Of a DNA stretch of 64,000 nt, positions 60,903-64,000 are shown in pieces. The stretch spans positions 1 through 64,000 of the forward strand of contig CAWJPY010000019.1 of the NCBI GenBank assembly GCA_963844865.1, in the 5' to 3' direction. Source of the stretch: CAWJPY01 sp963844865. Its GTDB lineage: Bacteria > Acidobacteriota > Thermoanaerobaculia > Thermoanaerobaculales > Sulfomarinibacteraceae. The first letter of the stretch is position 1. The number at the start of each line of letters is the position of its first letter. A program made the translations under genes and the position numbers. Below the pieces are notes generated by a model. It was given only the letters and a program-made list of their open reading frames with translations. It had not been told where the DNA came from and ran no database searches.

Positions 60903-60931
60903 TTGACAAAACAGCACTCAGATTCTATATT
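60903..60931 (+). promoter_or_regulatory. sigma-70-type promoter for clpB with AT-rich upstream region
   Basis: TTGACA (60903-60908), a 17-bp spacer, then TATATT (60926-60931) predicts a start near 60938, about 30 nt before ATG 60967. The preceding ~55 bp (60850-60902) is almost pure A/T (for example TTATAATATATATGATAATAA), resembling an UP element and striking in this GC-rich DNA. No CIRCE element or sigma-32 -10 element is seen. Confidence 0.8.
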
Positions 60932-60966
60932 GTGAGGGCGGCTGTCCCGCCGCAGCGGGAGGATCA

Positions 60967-63598
<2,632 letters not shown>

Positions 63599-63725
63599 AG
63601 CCCCCCACCGCAGCGAAGCCACAGCCAAAGGCCGGGACCACCCCGCCCGGACCAGGTCCGTCGGCAGCGCCAGCGATCAGCGGCTGCGGCCGCGACAGCG
63701 GCACGCGGTCCGCTACACTCCGCTC

Positions 63726-64000
63726 ATGCCACCGGGGATCGAGCAGGTGCGTGAGGATGCGGTGGCTGCGTTCCACGCTGCGGTCGCGGCCACGCAGCCG
63801 GCGGCCCTGCTGCCGGAGCTCGTGCGGCGCGAGGGCGGTGCGGTGCTGGTCCGGGGTCGCGCGTTGCCCGACCTGCGCGGCAAGCGAGTGGTGATGGCCC
63901 TGGGCAAGGCCGGGTCTGGCCTGGCCGACGCCTGGCTGGATCTGCTGGAGGACTGGACCGACGAGCTGATCGTGCTGGCGCCCCACGGCACGCCGGTGTC
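63726..64000 (+). CDS. glycerate 2-kinase (MOFRL/DUF4147 family), partial at window end
   Basis: The first 91 residues only, from ATG 63726 (MPPGIEQVREDAVAAFHAAVAATQPAALLPELVRRE), running off the window without a stop. The segment GKRVVMALGKAGSGLADAWLDLLEDWTDELIVLAPHGTPV matches the N-terminal domain of type-2 glycerate kinases (GKA motif, followed by a PHG/PYGTP segment). These phosphorylate glycerate to 2-phosphoglycerate in the cytoplasm. It lies 127 bp downstream of clpB on the same strand; the gap contains no clear terminator. Confidence 0.8.
   Translation, partial: MPPGIEQVREDAVAAFHAAVAATQPAALLPELVRREGGAVLVRGRALPDLRGKRVVMALGKAGSGLADAWLDLLEDWTDELIVLAPHGTPV

Overview
The window is about 64 kb of GC-rich DNA from a Gram-negative bacterium. 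It carries outer-membrane beta-barrels, lipoproteins with lipoboxes, Sec-type signal peptides and O-antigen/exopolysaccharide-type glycosyltransferases. No rRNA or tRNA is visible, so the phylum cannot be fixed. The mix of sigma-54 regulators, multi-PAS kinases, four-helix-bundle ORFs and cytochrome-porins would fit an uncultured member of a group such as Acidobacteriota, Myxococcota or Methylomirabilota, but this is a guess. Several conserved genes (folE, an OPT transporter, clpB, two sugar-phosphate transferases, others) are interrupted by 1-base indels while their reading continues in another frame. That looks like consensus error in a draft assembly rather than decay.

Layout. 1-6.9 kb: folE fragment, rmlD and a GDP-deoxyhexose reductase, an unrecognised ~590-aa protein, a palindromic repeat with a four-helix-bundle gene, a thioesterase divergent from an Sfp-type phosphopantetheinyl transferase, and two small proteins. 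6.9-35 kb: a polysaccharide island with about a dozen glycosyltransferases, two polyprenyl-phosphate sugar-1-phosphate transferases, a large GT-C-like membrane protein and three alkaline-phosphatase-superfamily lipoproteins, plus a second palindrome/four-helix-bundle unit at 21.1-21.7 kb. 35.1-37.5 kb: an OPT-family transporter and a PqqD-like protein.

37.6-60.8 kb is the most interesting part. It holds a PAS-HTH regulator, a three-PAS membrane histidine kinase, an NtrC-type sigma-54 response regulator, secreted proteins of 1256, 515 and 163 aa, and a nine-gene minus-strand operon. That operon encodes an ABC ATPase, a membrane protein, a haem-bearing porin, a type-1 copper protein, a CuA-type cupredoxin fused to a NapH/NosR-like polyferredoxin, a CuA-type cupredoxin fused to cytochrome c, a small membrane protein, an FtsX-like permease and a DUF2318-like lipoprotein. 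Four sites with the -24/-12 sigma-54 spacing (two exact to consensus) lie upstream of these genes, and a weaker fifth lies before a Gly-Ser-Asp-repeat beta-barrel gene. I infer a sigma-54-controlled copper/haem/iron-sulfur envelope system encoded next to its own two-component regulators.

60.9-64 kb: clpB behind a strong AT-rich housekeeping promoter, then the start of a glycerate 2-kinase-like gene that leaves the window.
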